Source: Alphaproteobacteria bacterium (GTDB taxonomy: Bacteria; Pseudomonadota; Alphaproteobacteria; Micropepsales; Micropepsaceae). Taken from it: DNA of 64,000 nucleotides. The position numbers and the translations under genes are program-made. Shown one piece after another: positions 1-8,290 of the stretch. The notes beneath the pieces are model-generated. The model did not search any database, had not been told where the DNA came from, and saw only the letters and a list, made by a program, of their open reading frames with translations. Position 1 is the first letter of the stretch. The number at the start of each line of letters is the position of its first letter. The stretch is taken from positions 58,213 to 122,212 of the forward strand of contig CANJJD010000005.1 of assembly GCA_947474645.1 (NCBI GenBank), read 5' to 3'.

Positions 1-1
1 A

Positions 2-604
2 GCCGCGCAGGCAGTGCTGGCGCAGACCGGCCTGGTCTTCCTCTTCGCCCAGACCTATCACCCGGCGATGAAGCATGTCGGCGCGGCGCGAAAGCAGATT
101 GGCCGGCGCACCATTTTCAATCTTCTGGGCCCCCTTGCCTCGCCCGCCCGAGTCACGCGCCAACTGGTGGGGGTCTTTTCATCGGACTGGCTGGTGCCCT
201 ATGCCGAGGCGCTGCGCGCGCTGGGCAGCAGCCACGCTGTTATCGTCCATGGCCGCGATGGCCTGGACGAGGTCTCGATCAGCGGGCCGACACAGGTCGC
301 GGTGCTGGATGGGGGCGCCATCACCATAGCTGAGATCACGCCGGAGGATGCCGGGCTGGAACGCGCAGCTCTGGCCGGCATCCGGGGCGGCGATGCCGCC
401 CACAATGCCGCGGCGATCCGCCGGCTGTTTGACGGTGAAGGCGGCCCTTACCGCGACATCGTCCTGCTGAATGCCGGGGCCGCCCTTATGGTGGCGGGAC
501 GGGCAAAAGATGTAAAAGAGGGTGCAGGCTTGGCAGCGCGGGCCCTGGACACGGGCGCGGCCAAGGCCAAATTGGAAGCGTTGATCGCAGCGTCGAATAA
601 ATGA
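2..604 (+). CDS. trpD: Anthranilate phosphoribosyltransferase, C-terminal part (5' cut by window edge)
   Basis: TrpD transfers the phosphoribosyl group of PRPP to anthranilate, the second committed step of tryptophan synthesis in the cytosol. The frame is open from the first bases, so the start and the N-terminal PRPP-binding half lie outside the window; about 200 C-terminal residues remain. Visible family features are the stretch [12 protein letters not shown], typical of the anthranilate/PRPP domain interface, and the GRDGLDEVS motif further on. The stop overlaps the trpC start by four bases (ATGA), which indicates translational coupling in a trp operon. The in-frame GTG near base 14 is not a credible start because the family needs about 140 more upstream residues. 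Confidence 0.95.
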   Translation, partial: AAQAVLAQTGLVFLFAQTYHPAMKHVGAARKQIGRRTIFNLLGPLASPARVTRQLVGVFSSDWLVPYAEALRALGSSHAVIVHGRDGLDEVSISGPTQVAVLDGGAITIAEITPEDAGLERAALAGIRGGDAAHNAAAIRRLFDGEGGPYRDIVLLNAGAALMVAGRAKDVKEGAGLAARALDTGAAKAKLEALIAASNK

Positions 605-1398
605 GCATTCTGGACAAGATCCTGGGTTACAAGAAAGAGGAAGTGGCGGCCGCCAAGTCCAAGGCCAACCACGCCGAATTGGAAGCGCGCGCCAGGGACG
701 TCGAGGCGCCGCGCGGCTTTGCAGCGGCATTGGACATCAAGAAGGAGATCGGCGAATACGGCCTGATCGCCGAGATCAAAAAGGCCAGCCCCTCCAAGGG
801 TCTTATTCGCGCCGATTTCGATCCGCCCGCCCTGGCCACCGCTTACGAAGAAGGCGGCGCCGCCTGCCTGTCGGTGCTCACCGATGAGCCGTCCTTCCAG
901 GGCAAGCCCGAATATCTCGCCCAGGCGCGCGAGGCCACCCGGTTGCCGGTGTTGCGCAAGGATTTCATGATCGAACCCTATCAGGTGGTGGAGGCGCGAA
1001 GCTGGGGCGCCGACTGCATCCTGATCATCATGGCGATGCTGGATGATGCCCATGCCAAGGCGCTGCTGGAAGAAACGGCGCGCTGGCAGATGGACGCGCT
1101 GGTCGAAGTGCATGACGAGGCCGAGCTGGAACGGGCGCTGGACCTGGACGCGCGCCTGATCGGCATCAACAACCGCAACCTGAAAACCTTTGTCACCGAC
1201 ATGGGCGTCACCCTGAAGCTGGCGCCCAAGGTGCCGCGCGACGTGCATGTGGTGGCCGAAAGCGGCATCAGCGCCCCCGCCGACCTCAAGCGGCTGGCCG
1301 GCGCGCATGTCACATCGGTGCTGGTGGGCGAAAGCCTGATGCGCCAGAAGGACGTCACCGCCGCCACCCGCCTGCTGCTGGGCAACGGCTTTCGGTGA
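601..1398 (+). CDS. trpC: Indole-3-glycerol phosphate synthase
   Basis: TrpC closes carboxyphenylamino-deoxyribulose phosphate to indole-3-glycerol phosphate. The 265-residue product has the usual single-domain TIM-barrel length. Motifs in order are [13 protein letters not shown] (catalytic Lys region), [18 protein letters not shown] (second catalytic Lys), the NNRNLKTF strand and VVAESGI near the C-terminal phosphate-binding site. It overlaps trpD (ATGA) and the following small gene (GTGA), so the three genes form one transcript. In Caulobacter and many relatives trpC is followed by moaC and moeA; here it is not. No trpA/B/F domain is fused. Confidence 0.97.
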   Translation: MSILDKILGYKKEEVAAAKSKANHAELEARARDVEAPRGFAAALDIKKEIGEYGLIAEIKKASPSKGLIRADFDPPALATAYEEGGAACLSVLTDEPSFQGKPEYLAQAREATRLPVLRKDFMIEPYQVVEARSWGADCILIIMAMLDDAHAKALLEETARWQMDALVEVHDEAELERALDLDARLIGINNRNLKTFVTDMGVTLKLAPKVPRDVHVVAESGISAPADLKRLAGAHVTSVLVGESLMRQKDVTAATRLLLGNGFR

Positions 1399-1814
1399 GC
1401 GACAAGCCAAGAAAGTCCGCCGGCATGCGCGGCCATCCGCTCAGTGCGGCGCCCGAACACCGGCCCATTTCCGCCGCCGTGCCCAACAAGCCGCGCGCCG
1501 AGCCCGCACCACCGGTACGAACCGCAAGTTCACACTTCGCCAAGCCCAAAATCCTGATGGGCGAAGTCGCCGCGCCGATTCAGAAATACGCCGCCGCTAG
1601 CGGCAAGGGCGAGCATTATGCCCAGCAGCGTTACCTGATCCGCAGCTTTATGCAGGCGCGAGGCTTGCGGCCCAGCGACTGGGCACGCAGCGCCGGCATC
1701 GCACCCGGCGAATTGCTGGGCTTTCTGACCGGCCGGGCCCGCACCATCCCGCCCGCCAGCCTCGCAAAGCTGGCACAGGCGGCGAAATGCGCTGTGAAAG
1801 ATTTCTTCCGCTAA
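1395..1814 (+). CDS. Small protein with C-terminal XRE-like helix-turn-helix
   Basis: A 139-residue protein not recognised as a named family. The first 55 or so residues are Pro/Ala-rich and probably disordered. The C-terminal half, beginning around [17 protein letters not shown], reads as a Cro/C1-type helix-turn-helix: a helix with a Trp (SDWARSAGI), a turn, a recognition-like helix ([12 protein letters not shown]) and a closing helix ([11 protein letters not shown]). It starts at GTG overlapping the trpC stop (GTGA), so it is translated with the trp genes, and a strong terminator follows. It could be a transcription regulator, possibly acting on nearby genes, but nothing in the sequence shows its target. 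The existence of the gene is supported by tight coupling and by GC-biased third positions. Confidence 0.8.
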   Translation: MSDKPRKSAGMRGHPLSAAPEHRPISAAVPNKPRAEPAPPVRTASSHFAKPKILMGEVAAPIQKYAAASGKGEHYAQQRYLIRSFMQARGLRPSDWARSAGIAPGELLGFLTGRARTIPPASLAKLAQAAKCAVKDFFR

Positions 1815-1816
1815 AG

Positions 1817-1847
1817 AAAAAGGCGGCCCTTGCGGACCGCCTTTTCT
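1817..1847 (+). terminator. Intrinsic terminator after the trp operon (works in both directions)
   Basis: A stem AAAAGGCGG / CCGCCTTTT with a ten-base loop is followed by a T-rich tail on the plus strand. The A-run on the left arm also gives a U-run when read on the minus strand, so it can end both the trp-side transcript and the convergent small exported-protein gene. Confidence 0.85.
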
Positions 1848-1865
1848 GTGGCGTCAGGCGTGGGA

Positions 1866-2129
1866 TCAGAAGGTGATCCAGACGCCGTTGCGGCCATAAT
1901 AGCCGCGATTATGGTCGCGCCAGCGATAACGGTGATTATCGCGCGCACTCCAGCGCCAATTGTCGTCATACACGCGCAGGCCCCAGGCCGGTCGATAGTC
2001 GTAGCGTGCCGAAGTCCGCCAGCAATCGCCATAGCTGTTGCAAACAACGCGGGCAGACGCGGTTTGCGCCGTGGCGACAAGCGCCCCGGTGGCAACGAGC
2101 GCGCTTAAAACAAGAGTCCTGATTTTCAT
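1866..2129 (-). CDS. Small exported protein, function unknown
   Basis: An 87-residue protein with a clear Sec signal peptide: MKIRT, a hydrophobic core, and a likely cleavage site after TAQTASA, leaving a mature chain of about 62 residues. The mature part has two cysteines in VVCNSYGDCW that could form a disulfide, then is very rich in Arg, Tyr and Trp (for example YDDNWRWSARDNHRYRW). This resembles small periplasmic proteins common in Rhizobiales and relatives, but no function is known to me. The start at 2129 was chosen because GGAG lies seven bases upstream; an in-frame ATG twelve bases earlier would place that ribosome site inside the gene. It is monocistronic, sharing the bidirectional terminator with the trp operon. 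Confidence 0.8.
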   Translation of the reverse strand: MKIRTLVLSALVATGALVATAQTASARVVCNSYGDCWRTSARYDYRPAWGLRVYDDNWRWSARDNHRYRWRDHNRGYYGRNGVWITF

Positions 2130-2177
2130 GGGTATCTCCATTGAAGGTGAAAACCGCCTCCGAAAAATCAGAACGGG

Positions 2178-2196
2178 GGAACCCGGATCAGGTTCC
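2178..2196. promoter_or_regulatory. Inverted repeat GGAACC-N7-GGTTCC between divergent promoters
   Basis: A perfect six-base inverted repeat with a seven-base spacer lies between the exported-protein gene and lexA. It could be an operator or a short hairpin in the leader of the minus-strand gene. It is not the direct-repeat LexA box found 54 bases to the right. Role unproven. Confidence 0.35.
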
Positions 2197-2235
2197 GATA
2201 GCCCATGAAAGACTCAAGCGGGCCTGCGGCGCACG

Positions 2236-2264
2236 TTGACGGGGCTGTGGAACTAAAGTAGAAC
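2236..2264 (+). promoter_or_regulatory. lexA promoter with LexA (SOS) operator
   Basis: A -35 element TTGACG at 2236-2241 and a -10 element TAGAAC at 2259-2264 are separated by 17 bases. The direct repeat GAAC-TAAAGTA-GAAC at 2250-2264 matches the alphaproteobacterial LexA box (GAAC-N7-GAAC); its right half is the -10 hexamer, so bound LexA would block RNA polymerase. This is the expected autoregulation of lexA. Confidence 0.88.
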
Positions 2265-2298
2265 GATTCGCGTATGTACCGGCTTTGTTCGCCAGCCA

Positions 2299-2320
2299 TT
2301 TTGGGCTGTGACGCCCAAAA
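2299..2320 (+). other. Hairpin in the lexA leader
   Basis: TTTTGGGC and GCCCAAAA form a perfect eight-base stem with a six-base loop, about 22 bases before the lexA start. The bases after it on the plus strand are A-rich, so it is not a plus-strand terminator. It may affect lexA mRNA stability or ribosome access; no function is shown. Confidence 0.45.
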
Positions 2321-2342
2321 AAGCTTAAGGGAGACCGTCTCA

Positions 2343-3080
2343 ATGCTGACCCGCAAGCAGTACGAACTTCTCATGTTCATTCATGAGCGGGTGCGCGAAA
2401 GCGGCATACCGCCCTCCTTCGACGAGATGAAGGAAGCCCTGGATCTCAAGTCCAAGTCCGGCATCCACCGCCTGATCACCGCCCTGGAAGAGCGCGGCTT
2501 CCTGCGCCGCATGGAAAAGCGCGCCCGCGCCCTGGAAGTGCTCAAGCTGCCCGACAACATGGCCGAAACTTTGCGTCCCGCCACCACCCGCAGCCAGGTT
2601 CAGCGCGCCGGCGTCCGCCACGGCCGCGGCGGCGATATCCGCCTGGCCGATGCGCGTAGCCCAGCCCCCCGCCGCGGCTATGGCGAAGGCGGCGAAGGCG
2701 CCGTCAATGTCCCCCTGGTCGGCCGCATCGCCGCCGGCACCCCGATCGAGGCATTGCAGAACAAGGTCAGCGACATTCCCGTGCCCGGCGGCATGCTGGG
2801 ACGCGGCAGCCATTACGCCTTGGAAGTCACCGGCGATTCCATGATCAATGCCGGCATCCTGGACGGCGACACCGTCATCATCCAGGAATCCGATACCGCC
2901 AACACCGGCGAGATCATCGTCGCCCTGGTGGACAATGAAGAAGCCACCTTGAAGCGCCTGCGCCGCCGTGGCGACTCCATCGCGCTGGAAGCCGCCAATC
3001 CCGCTTACGAGACGCGCCTTTATGGCGCCGACCGGGTCAAGGTCCAGGGCAAGCTGGTCGGGCTGATCCGCAGATACTGA
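2343..3080 (+). CDS. lexA: SOS-response repressor LexA
   Basis: LexA represses DNA-repair genes and cleaves itself when RecA forms filaments on single-stranded DNA. The 245-residue protein starts [10 protein letters not shown] at an ATG with GGAG nine bases upstream; upstream in-frame codons lie in the leader and were rejected. Residues 1-65 are the winged helix ([12 protein letters not shown], then [11 protein letters not shown]). Residues 75-120 form a long Arg/Gly/Ala-rich linker typical of alphaproteobacteria. The cleavage site is A131-G132 in VGRIAAGTP. The peptidase pair is Ser166 (VTGDSM) and Lys204 (ATLKRL). It controls itself through the operator at 2250-2264 and very probably the small gene at 29163-29267, whose operator is nearly identical. 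Confidence 0.97.
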   Translation: MLTRKQYELLMFIHERVRESGIPPSFDEMKEALDLKSKSGIHRLITALEERGFLRRMEKRARALEVLKLPDNMAETLRPATTRSQVQRAGVRHGRGGDIRLADARSPAPRRGYGEGGEGAVNVPLVGRIAAGTPIEALQNKVSDIPVPGGMLGRGSHYALEVTGDSMINAGILDGDTVIIQESDTANTGEIIVALVDNEEATLKRLRRRGDSIALEAANPAYETRLYGADRVKVQGKLVGLIRRY

Positions 3081-3087
3081 TCCAAAG

Positions 3088-3126
3088 AAAAACCCCGCGA
3101 GCGCATGACGCGCCACGGGGCTTTTC
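3088..3126 (+). terminator. Probable terminator after lexA
   Basis: An A-rich left flank and CCCCG pair with CGGGG and CTTTT on the right, enclosing a GC-rich loop of about 18 bases. The position just after the lexA stop and the T-tract support an intrinsic terminator, though the core stem is short. Confidence 0.6.
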
Positions 3127-3142
3127 AAACAGGCGCGGGCCG

Positions 3143-3295
3143 TTAGTCGCGGCTGACGGTCTTTTCCTCGATCGTCACCGTTTTCTTGACGGTCTCGACA
3201 TGTTCCGGCTCCGGCCGCTCGGTGACATCGCGCACCAGCTTGACGCCATCGCCCAAGGGAACCTCCTCGGTTTCAGTGATTGTAACTTTCGCCAT
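3143..3295 (-). CDS. Small acidic/charged protein, function unknown
   Basis: A 50-residue protein (MAKVTITETEEVPLGDG...) made of Thr/Val/Glu/Lys-rich alternating segments, which suggests beta-strands or disorder; no signal peptide and no membrane segment. The start at 3295 has GGAG six bases upstream; an ATG twelve bases further up (3307) is possible but lies in front of that ribosome site. It converges on the lexA terminator and may share it. I do not recognise the family. The clean ribosome site and codon bias support a real gene. Confidence 0.6.
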   Translation of the reverse strand: MAKVTITETEEVPLGDGVKLVRDVTERPEPEHVETVKKTVTIEEKTVSRD

Positions 3296-3425
3296 TTTGC
3301 TCTCCATGAAGGGCACAATGGTGCAACGCCCGTGATGGCCGGGCGGGCCCAAACTAAGCGTGAGAACCGGGCCCGTCGTTCCCGCACACGGGGCTCGGCA
3401 CTTACACGATCAGTTGATCAGCGGT

Positions 3426-5429
3426 TCAATACCGTACCACCCAGGGCCGCGCGCCCCGATAGCTCCGTACGCTGACGGCTGATGGGTAGGGCTTCAGGGT
3501 GACGCGCCAGCCCTGGCCGTCTTGCGCCGCCGCGCCGTCAATCACCACCGCCGGGCCTGCGCACGCACCCGATGCGGCGCTGACCATCACCTGGGCGCGG
3601 GCGCAGTCTTCCAGCAAGGCCTCGGGCTTGAGCGAGGCTGCGACCAGATCCTTGCCCGGCACCACACAACCCAGGCCATCGCATTCCAGGCCCGGCACGC
3701 CCACGGCATCGGCGATATCGCGGACATCGCCGTCCCGCCGCAGCCAGTCGCGGGCGGCGTATTTGTCGCGCGGCTTGCGCAGGAACTGCAGCCGCCCATC
3801 CGCGCCACGCAGCGCGACCGTGGCGCCGTCGGAGGCCACCAGCATGTCCGGCGACGGCGCGGCGAAGGCCAGGGCCACGCCCGCCACGATCGGCGCCAAA
3901 CCCCACCAGCGCCAGCGCGTCCGCCAGATCGCCAGCCACAATCCGCCCAGCGACATCAGGACGAGCGCGCTGAGCGGCATGGCCGGCGCCAGCGATACGG
4001 CGCCGGGAAGGCCAGATACCCAGGCGCCCAGGCGCACCATGATTTCAATGCCCTCGCCCAACAGGGGCAAGACCCGCCCCTCCAGACCCAGCGGCATCAG
4101 CATCACCGCCAGCGCCGCCAGCGGCATGATCCAGAAGCCGATGATCGGCATCACGATCAGATTTCCCAGCACCGCATAATGCGCCGCGCGTCCGAAGTGA
4201 AACAGCGTGAAGGGCGTCGTCGCCAGGCTCGCCACCAGGCTGGTCAGCACGATGCCGCGAAGATAGCGATGCGCGATGCCATGGGGCGCGGCGCGCTCTC
4301 GCATTTGATCGCGCTCCGCCACGGCGATCAGCGCCGCCACAGCGGCGAAGGACATCTGAAAACCGGGATCGGCGACGCTTTCGGGCCGCAAGCACAGCAG
4401 CAGGATGGCCGCCAGCGCCAGGGAGCGCATGGTCAGGGCCGGCCGGTCCAGCAGCACGGCCGTCATCATGGTGGCCAGCATCACAAAGGACCGCACCGCC
4501 GCAGCCTCGACGCCGCTGATCACCAGATAAAAGGCGGCCGCGGCCAACGCCATCACCGCTGCCCATTTCTTCACGGGATACCGCAGCACGATGGCGGGGA
4601 CCGCCGCCAGCACTGCGCGCAGCAGCCAGAAAATGCCGCCGCCCACCAGCGCCATATGCAGGCCGGAAATGGACAGCGCATGCGCCAGGCCGGCATCGCG
4701 CAAGGCGGCGTCGTCCTCTTCGCTGATGGTGCCGCGCGCCCCGGTCACCAGCGCCGATGCGATCCCACCGGTGCTGCCCGGAAGGCCGGCCTGGATCCGC
4801 CGCGTCATGTCCAGCCGCAGCGCTTCGGCCTTGAAGGCAAGGCGTTCCCACGCATCCGGCGTACGCCCCGGCACGATGGTGCGCGCCCGGCCATAGGCAA
4901 AACCGATGGCGCCGATACCCTGGAAATACAGGCGCCGTCCGAAATCGCTGGCGCCCGGTTCGCTGGGCGATGGCGGCGTGTCCAATCGCGCCGTCAGGCT
5001 CAGCCACTGGCCGGGACGAAGTTTTTGCTCAGAAGTGGGGGCACCGCCCGCCCGCAGCGCCACCCGTATCCGGCGCGGCGGCTGCGGCAGTGCGCCGGAG
5101 CGGACTTCGTCCAGCACCACCCGCACGCCCTGTTCGCGCGGCTCCAGGCTGACGATGCGCCCCGTCAGGTGCGCCACCAGCGCATGATCCAGCACGGGCG
5201 TCGCCACCCTGTCCTCGCGCAGCTTGGCCAGCCCGAAACCCAGCAGCAGCGCCGCCGCCAATCCCAAGGGCAAATGCCATCGGATCCGCACGGCGGCAGC
5301 GCCCAGGCCCAGCACCAAGGCTGCCCAACCCACGGCCACGGGCGGCTCTATCGGAAGCGCGAAATAGCCTGCCGCCCCGGTCCCCAACGCCACCGCCAGC
5401 CATATCGGCCAACGATCCCGCTCCGCCAT
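3426..5429 (-). CDS. comEC: ComEC/Rec2-family DNA-internalisation membrane protein
   Basis: ComEC forms the inner-membrane channel for uptake of single-stranded DNA during competence. About 667 residues: an N-terminal cluster of membrane helices, a soluble OB-like DUF4131 segment (around TGRIVSLEPREQGVRVVLDEV), then the Competence domain with HALSISGLHMALVGGG, a typical ComEC signature, and a further six to eight helices. The C-terminal 130 residues correspond to the metallo-beta-lactamase-like domain but show no HxHxDH metal motif, a degeneration that is usual in alphaproteobacterial ComEC as I recall. The ATG at 5429 was chosen; a TTG at 5447 is also in frame. It is divergent from gltX with only about 50 bases between starts. 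No other competence gene is in the window. Confidence 0.9.
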   Translation of the reverse strand: MAERDRWPIWLAVALGTGAAGYFALPIEPPVAVGWAALVLGLGAAAVRIRWHLPLGLAAALLLGFGLAKLREDRVATPVLDHALVAHLTGRIVSLEPREQGVRVVLDEVRSGALPQPPRRIRVALRAGGAPTSEQKLRPGQWLSLTARLDTPPSPSEPGASDFGRRLYFQGIGAIGFAYGRARTIVPGRTPDAWERLAFKAEALRLDMTRRIQAGLPGSTGGIASALVTGARGTISEEDDAALRDAGLAHALSISGLHMALVGGGIFWLLRAVLAAVPAIVLRYPVKKWAAVMALAAAAFYLVISGVEAAAVRSFVMLATMMTAVLLDRPALTMRSLALAAILLLCLRPESVADPGFQMSFAAVAALIAVAERDQMRERAAPHGIAHRYLRGIVLTSLVASLATTPFTLFHFGRAAHYAVLGNLIVMPIIGFWIMPLAALAVMLMPLGLEGRVLPLLGEGIEIMVRLGAWVSGLPGAVSLAPAMPLSALVLMSLGGLWLAIWRTRWRWWGLAPIVAGVALAFAAPSPDMLVASDGATVALRGADGRLQFLRKPRDKYAARDWLRRDGDVRDIADAVGVPGLECDGLGCVVPGKDLVAASLKPEALLEDCARAQVMVSAASGACAGPAVVIDGAAAQDGQGWRVTLKPYPSAVSVRSYRGARPWVVRY

Positions 5430-5478
5430 CAGAAAGGTGTTTGCCAAGGCCCCCGCCCTGTCTTAAAGCCCTCCCATC

Positions 5479-6885
5479 ATGTCACAAAAACCTGTCTTGC
5501 GCTTCGCGCCTTCGCCCACCGGCATGCTGCATATCGGCGGCGCCCGCACCGCCTTGTTCAACTGGCTTTATGCCCGCCACAGCGGCGGCACTTTCCTTTT
5601 GCGCATCGAGGATACCGACCGGGAACGCTCCACCCCCGAAGCGGTCCAGGCCATCCTCAACGGCATGACCTGGATGGGCCTGAACTGGGACGGCGAGGTG
5701 ACGTATCAGTTCGCCCGCGCCACCCGTCACCGCGAGGTTGCCGAAAAGCTGCTGGCCGAGGGCAAGGCCTATCGCTGCTACGCCACCGCCGAAGAACTCA
5801 CCCAGATGCGCGAGGAACAGAAGGCCGCCGGCAAGCCCATGCGCTATGACGGCCGCTGGCGCGACCGCCTGGCCGGCCCCGCCGAAGCAGGCAAACCATC
5901 CGTGGTGCGGCTGAAGGCGCGCCAGACCGGCGAGACCATCGTGCATGATGTGGTACTGGGCGATGTGCGGTTCGAGAATGCCCAGCTCGACGACATGGTG
6001 CTGCTGCGCTCCGACGGCACGCCGACCTACATGCTGGCGGTGGTGGTGGACGATGCCGATATGGGCGTGACCCATGTCATCCGCGGCGCCGACCACCTCA
6101 ACAATGCCGCCCGCCAGCTACAGCTCATCGAAGCGATGGGCGCCGCGGTGCCGGTCTATGGTCACCTGCCCCTGATCAACGGGCCGGACGGCGCCAAGCT
6201 GTCCAAGCGTCACGGCGCGCTGGCGGTGGAAGCCTATCAGGGCATGGGCTACCTGCCCGAGACCATGCGCAACTACCTGCTGCGGCTGGGCTGGAGCCAT
6301 GGCGATGACGAAATCATTTCCACCGCCCAGGCCATCGAATGGTTCAACTTCGAATCCATCGGCAAAAGCGCTGCGCGGATGGATTACAAGAAGCTGGATA
6401 ATCTCAACGGCCATTACATCCGCGAGACCGCCGATGCCACATTGGCGGCGGAAGTCATCGCCTTCCTCGCCCGCGAGACGCCGCCGCGCATCCTGTCCAT
6501 GACGGCGCGCGAACGCCTGCAAAGCGCCATGCCGTCCCTGAAGGAACGGGCCAAGACCCTGATCGAGCTGATCCAGGGCGCCGAATTCCTGTTCACCGAC
6601 GGCCCCCGCACCCTGGATGCGGCGGCCGAAAAGCTGCTCACCCTCGAAGGGCGCGCCAGCCTGGCCGCCGTGATGCCGGCGCTGGAGGCCACCGATTGGA
6701 CCGGGCCGGCGCTGGAAGCGGCCGCCCGCGCCTTCGCCGAAGGGACCGGCGTCAAGCTCGGCCAGGTGGCCCAACCCCTGCGCGCCGCACTGACCGGAAA
6801 AGCCTCCTCGCCGCCCTTGTTCGAAATGTTGGCGCTGTTAGGACGCGAAGAATCCCTTATCCGATTAAGGGCTTACGCGAGCTGA
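5479..6885 (+). CDS. gltX: Glutamate--tRNA ligase
   Basis: Charges tRNA with glutamate (class I synthetase, cytosol). The 468-residue product opens with [20 protein letters not shown], giving the HIGH-type signature at residues 18-21, and carries the KMSKS-type loop KLSKR at residues 240-244. The C-terminal 150 residues form the alpha-helical anticodon-binding cage. Length is normal for bacterial GluRS. Alphaproteobacteria often have two GltX paralogues, one of which serves tRNA-Gln before amidation; the specificity of this copy cannot be decided by eye. It sits between comEC and gltA in the order known from Caulobacter-like genomes. Confidence 0.95.
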   Translation: MSQKPVLRFAPSPTGMLHIGGARTALFNWLYARHSGGTFLLRIEDTDRERSTPEAVQAILNGMTWMGLNWDGEVTYQFARATRHREVAEKLLAEGKAYRCYATAEELTQMREEQKAAGKPMRYDGRWRDRLAGPAEAGKPSVVRLKARQTGETIVHDVVLGDVRFENAQLDDMVLLRSDGTPTYMLAVVVDDADMGVTHVIRGADHLNNAARQLQLIEAMGAAVPVYGHLPLINGPDGAKLSKRHGALAVEAYQGMGYLPETMRNYLLRLGWSHGDDEIISTAQAIEWFNFESIGKSAARMDYKKLDNLNGHYIRETADATLAAEVIAFLARETPPRILSMTARERLQSAMPSLKERAKTLIELIQGAEFLFTDGPRTLDAAAEKLLTLEGRASLAAVMPALEATDWTGPALEAAARAFAEGTGVKLGQVAQPLRAALTGKASSPPLFEMLALLGREESLIRLRAYAS

Positions 6886-6917
6886 GACAAACACGCCGGT
6901 GCGCAGCTAAGCCCTAG

Positions 6918-6941
6918 TGACGGGCCGATAAAAGCCCGTCA
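6918..6941 (+). terminator. Hairpin between gltX and gltA
   Basis: TGACGGGC and GCCCGTCA form a perfect eight-base stem with an eight-base loop, 32 bases after the gltX stop. The following bases (ATATTG) lack a strong T-run, so this could be a weak terminator, a processing signal or a 3'-end stabiliser rather than a full stop. Confidence 0.45.
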
Positions 6942-6979
6942 TATTGCAGCGCAAGAACACTGGGGATAGGGGATTTTCC

Positions 6980-8290
6980 ATGCGCGAGAGCAAGATCAAG
7001 GCCGAGGGCAAAGCCAAGCTCAGCTATGACGGCAAGGACTTTGAGTTCCAGATCTATAGCGGCACCCAGGGCCCCAACGCCATCGACATCCGCAAGCTCT
7101 ACGACCAGGTGGATGTTTTCACCTACGATCCGGGCTTCACCTCCACCGCCTCGACCGAATCCAACATCACCTTCATCGATGGCGACAAGGGCGTGCTGCA
7201 GTATCGCGGCTATTCCATCGGCGATCTGGCGGAACACTCCACCTTCCTGGAAAGCTGCTACCTGCTTCTTTATGGCGAGTTGCCCAATGCGACCCAGATG
7301 GAAAAGTTCACCTATTCCATCACACGCCACACCATGGTGCATGAACAGTTGGCGACCTTCTTCCGCGGCTTCCGCCGCGATGCCCATCCCATGGCGATCA
7401 TGTGCGGCGTGGTCGGCGCCCTGTCGGCCTTCTATCACGACTCCACCGACATCTCCGATCCCAGGCAGCGCGAGATCGCCAGCCACCGGCTGATCGCCAA
7501 GCTGCCCACCATCGCGGCCATGGCCTTCAAGTATCACGTCGGCCAGCCCTTCGTGTATCCGCTGAACAAGCTGGGCTATACCGAGAACTTCCTGCGCATG
7601 TGCTTCTCGGTCCCGGCCGAAGAATATGTGGTCAACCCCGTGCTGGCCAAGGCGCTGGACACCATCTTCATCCTGCACGCCGACCACGAGCAGAACGCTT
7701 CGACCTCCACGGTGCGGCTGGCCGGCTCGTCGGGCGCCAATCCGTTCGCCTGCATCGCCGCCGGCATCGCCTGCCTGTGGGGCCCCGCCCATGGCGGCGC
7801 CAATGAAGCGGCGCTGAAGATGCTGGAAGAAATCGGCACGGTCGACCGCATTCCCGAATTTGTCGCCAAGGCCAAGGACAAGAATAGCGGCTTCCGCCTG
7901 ATGGGCTTTGGCCACCGCGTCTACAAAAATTACGATCCGCGCGCCAAGGCGATGCAGATCCAGGCCCATGCTGTGCTGGACGAACTGGGCCTGCACGACG
8001 ACCCGCTGCTGAAGGTGGCGATCGAGCTGGAAAAGGTGGCGCTGAACGACCCCTATTTCATCGAAAAGAAGCTCTATCCCAACATCGACTTCTATTCGGG
8101 CATCACCCTGAAGGCGCTGGGCTTCCCCACCTCCATGTTCACTGCCCTGTTCGCCCTGGCCCGCACCGTGGGCTGGATCGCGCAGTGGAAGGAAATGCTG
8201 GACGATCCGCACCAGAAGATCGGCCGCCCGCGTCAGGTCTATACCGGCCCGACCGAGCGCGCTTACACGCCGATGGCGAAACGCAAATAG
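6980..8290 (+). CDS. gltA: Citrate synthase (type II)
   Basis: Condenses acetyl-CoA and oxaloacetate to citrate, the entry step of the TCA cycle. The 436-residue product is the size of the hexameric, NADH-sensitive Gram-negative type. Catalytic and signature regions include [27 protein letters not shown] (active-site His) and [15 protein letters not shown]. The start ATG at 6980 has GGGGA six bases upstream; an upstream in-frame ATG at 6944 has no ribosome site and was rejected. Its stop codon ends one base before the convergent lpxB stop, so the two genes abut tail to tail with no room for a terminator between them. Confidence 0.97.
   Translation: MRESKIKAEGKAKLSYDGKDFEFQIYSGTQGPNAIDIRKLYDQVDVFTYDPGFTSTASTESNITFIDGDKGVLQYRGYSIGDLAEHSTFLESCYLLLYGELPNATQMEKFTYSITRHTMVHEQLATFFRGFRRDAHPMAIMCGVVGALSAFYHDSTDISDPRQREIASHRLIAKLPTIAAMAFKYHVGQPFVYPLNKLGYTENFLRMCFSVPAEEYVVNPVLAKALDTIFILHADHEQNASTSTVRLAGSSGANPFACIAAGIACLWGPAHGGANEAALKMLEEIGTVDRIPEFVAKAKDKNSGFRLMGFGHRVYKNYDPRAKAMQIQAHAVLDELGLHDDPLLKVAIELEKVALNDPYFIEKKLYPNIDFYSGITLKALGFPTSMFTALFALARTVGWIAQWKEMLDDPHQKIGRPRQVYTGPTERAYTPMAKRK

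Noticed and set aside
2178-2196. GGAACC-N7-GGTTCC as a second LexA box
   Set aside because: It is an inverted repeat, whereas LexA in this lineage uses the direct repeat GAAC-N7-GAAC found at 2250-2264 and 29297-29311.
3426-3839. ComEC as a truncated or frameshifted gene because the metallo-beta-lactamase motif is missing
   Set aside because: The C-terminal domain is present at full length but lacks HxHxDH; this is usual in alphaproteobacterial ComEC, and no frameshift is visible.
3522-5849. A very long open frame (775 codons) on the plus strand, opposite comEC
   Set aside because: Low-complexity Arg/Gln/His-rich translation with no domain; it is the GC-rich antisense shadow of comEC.
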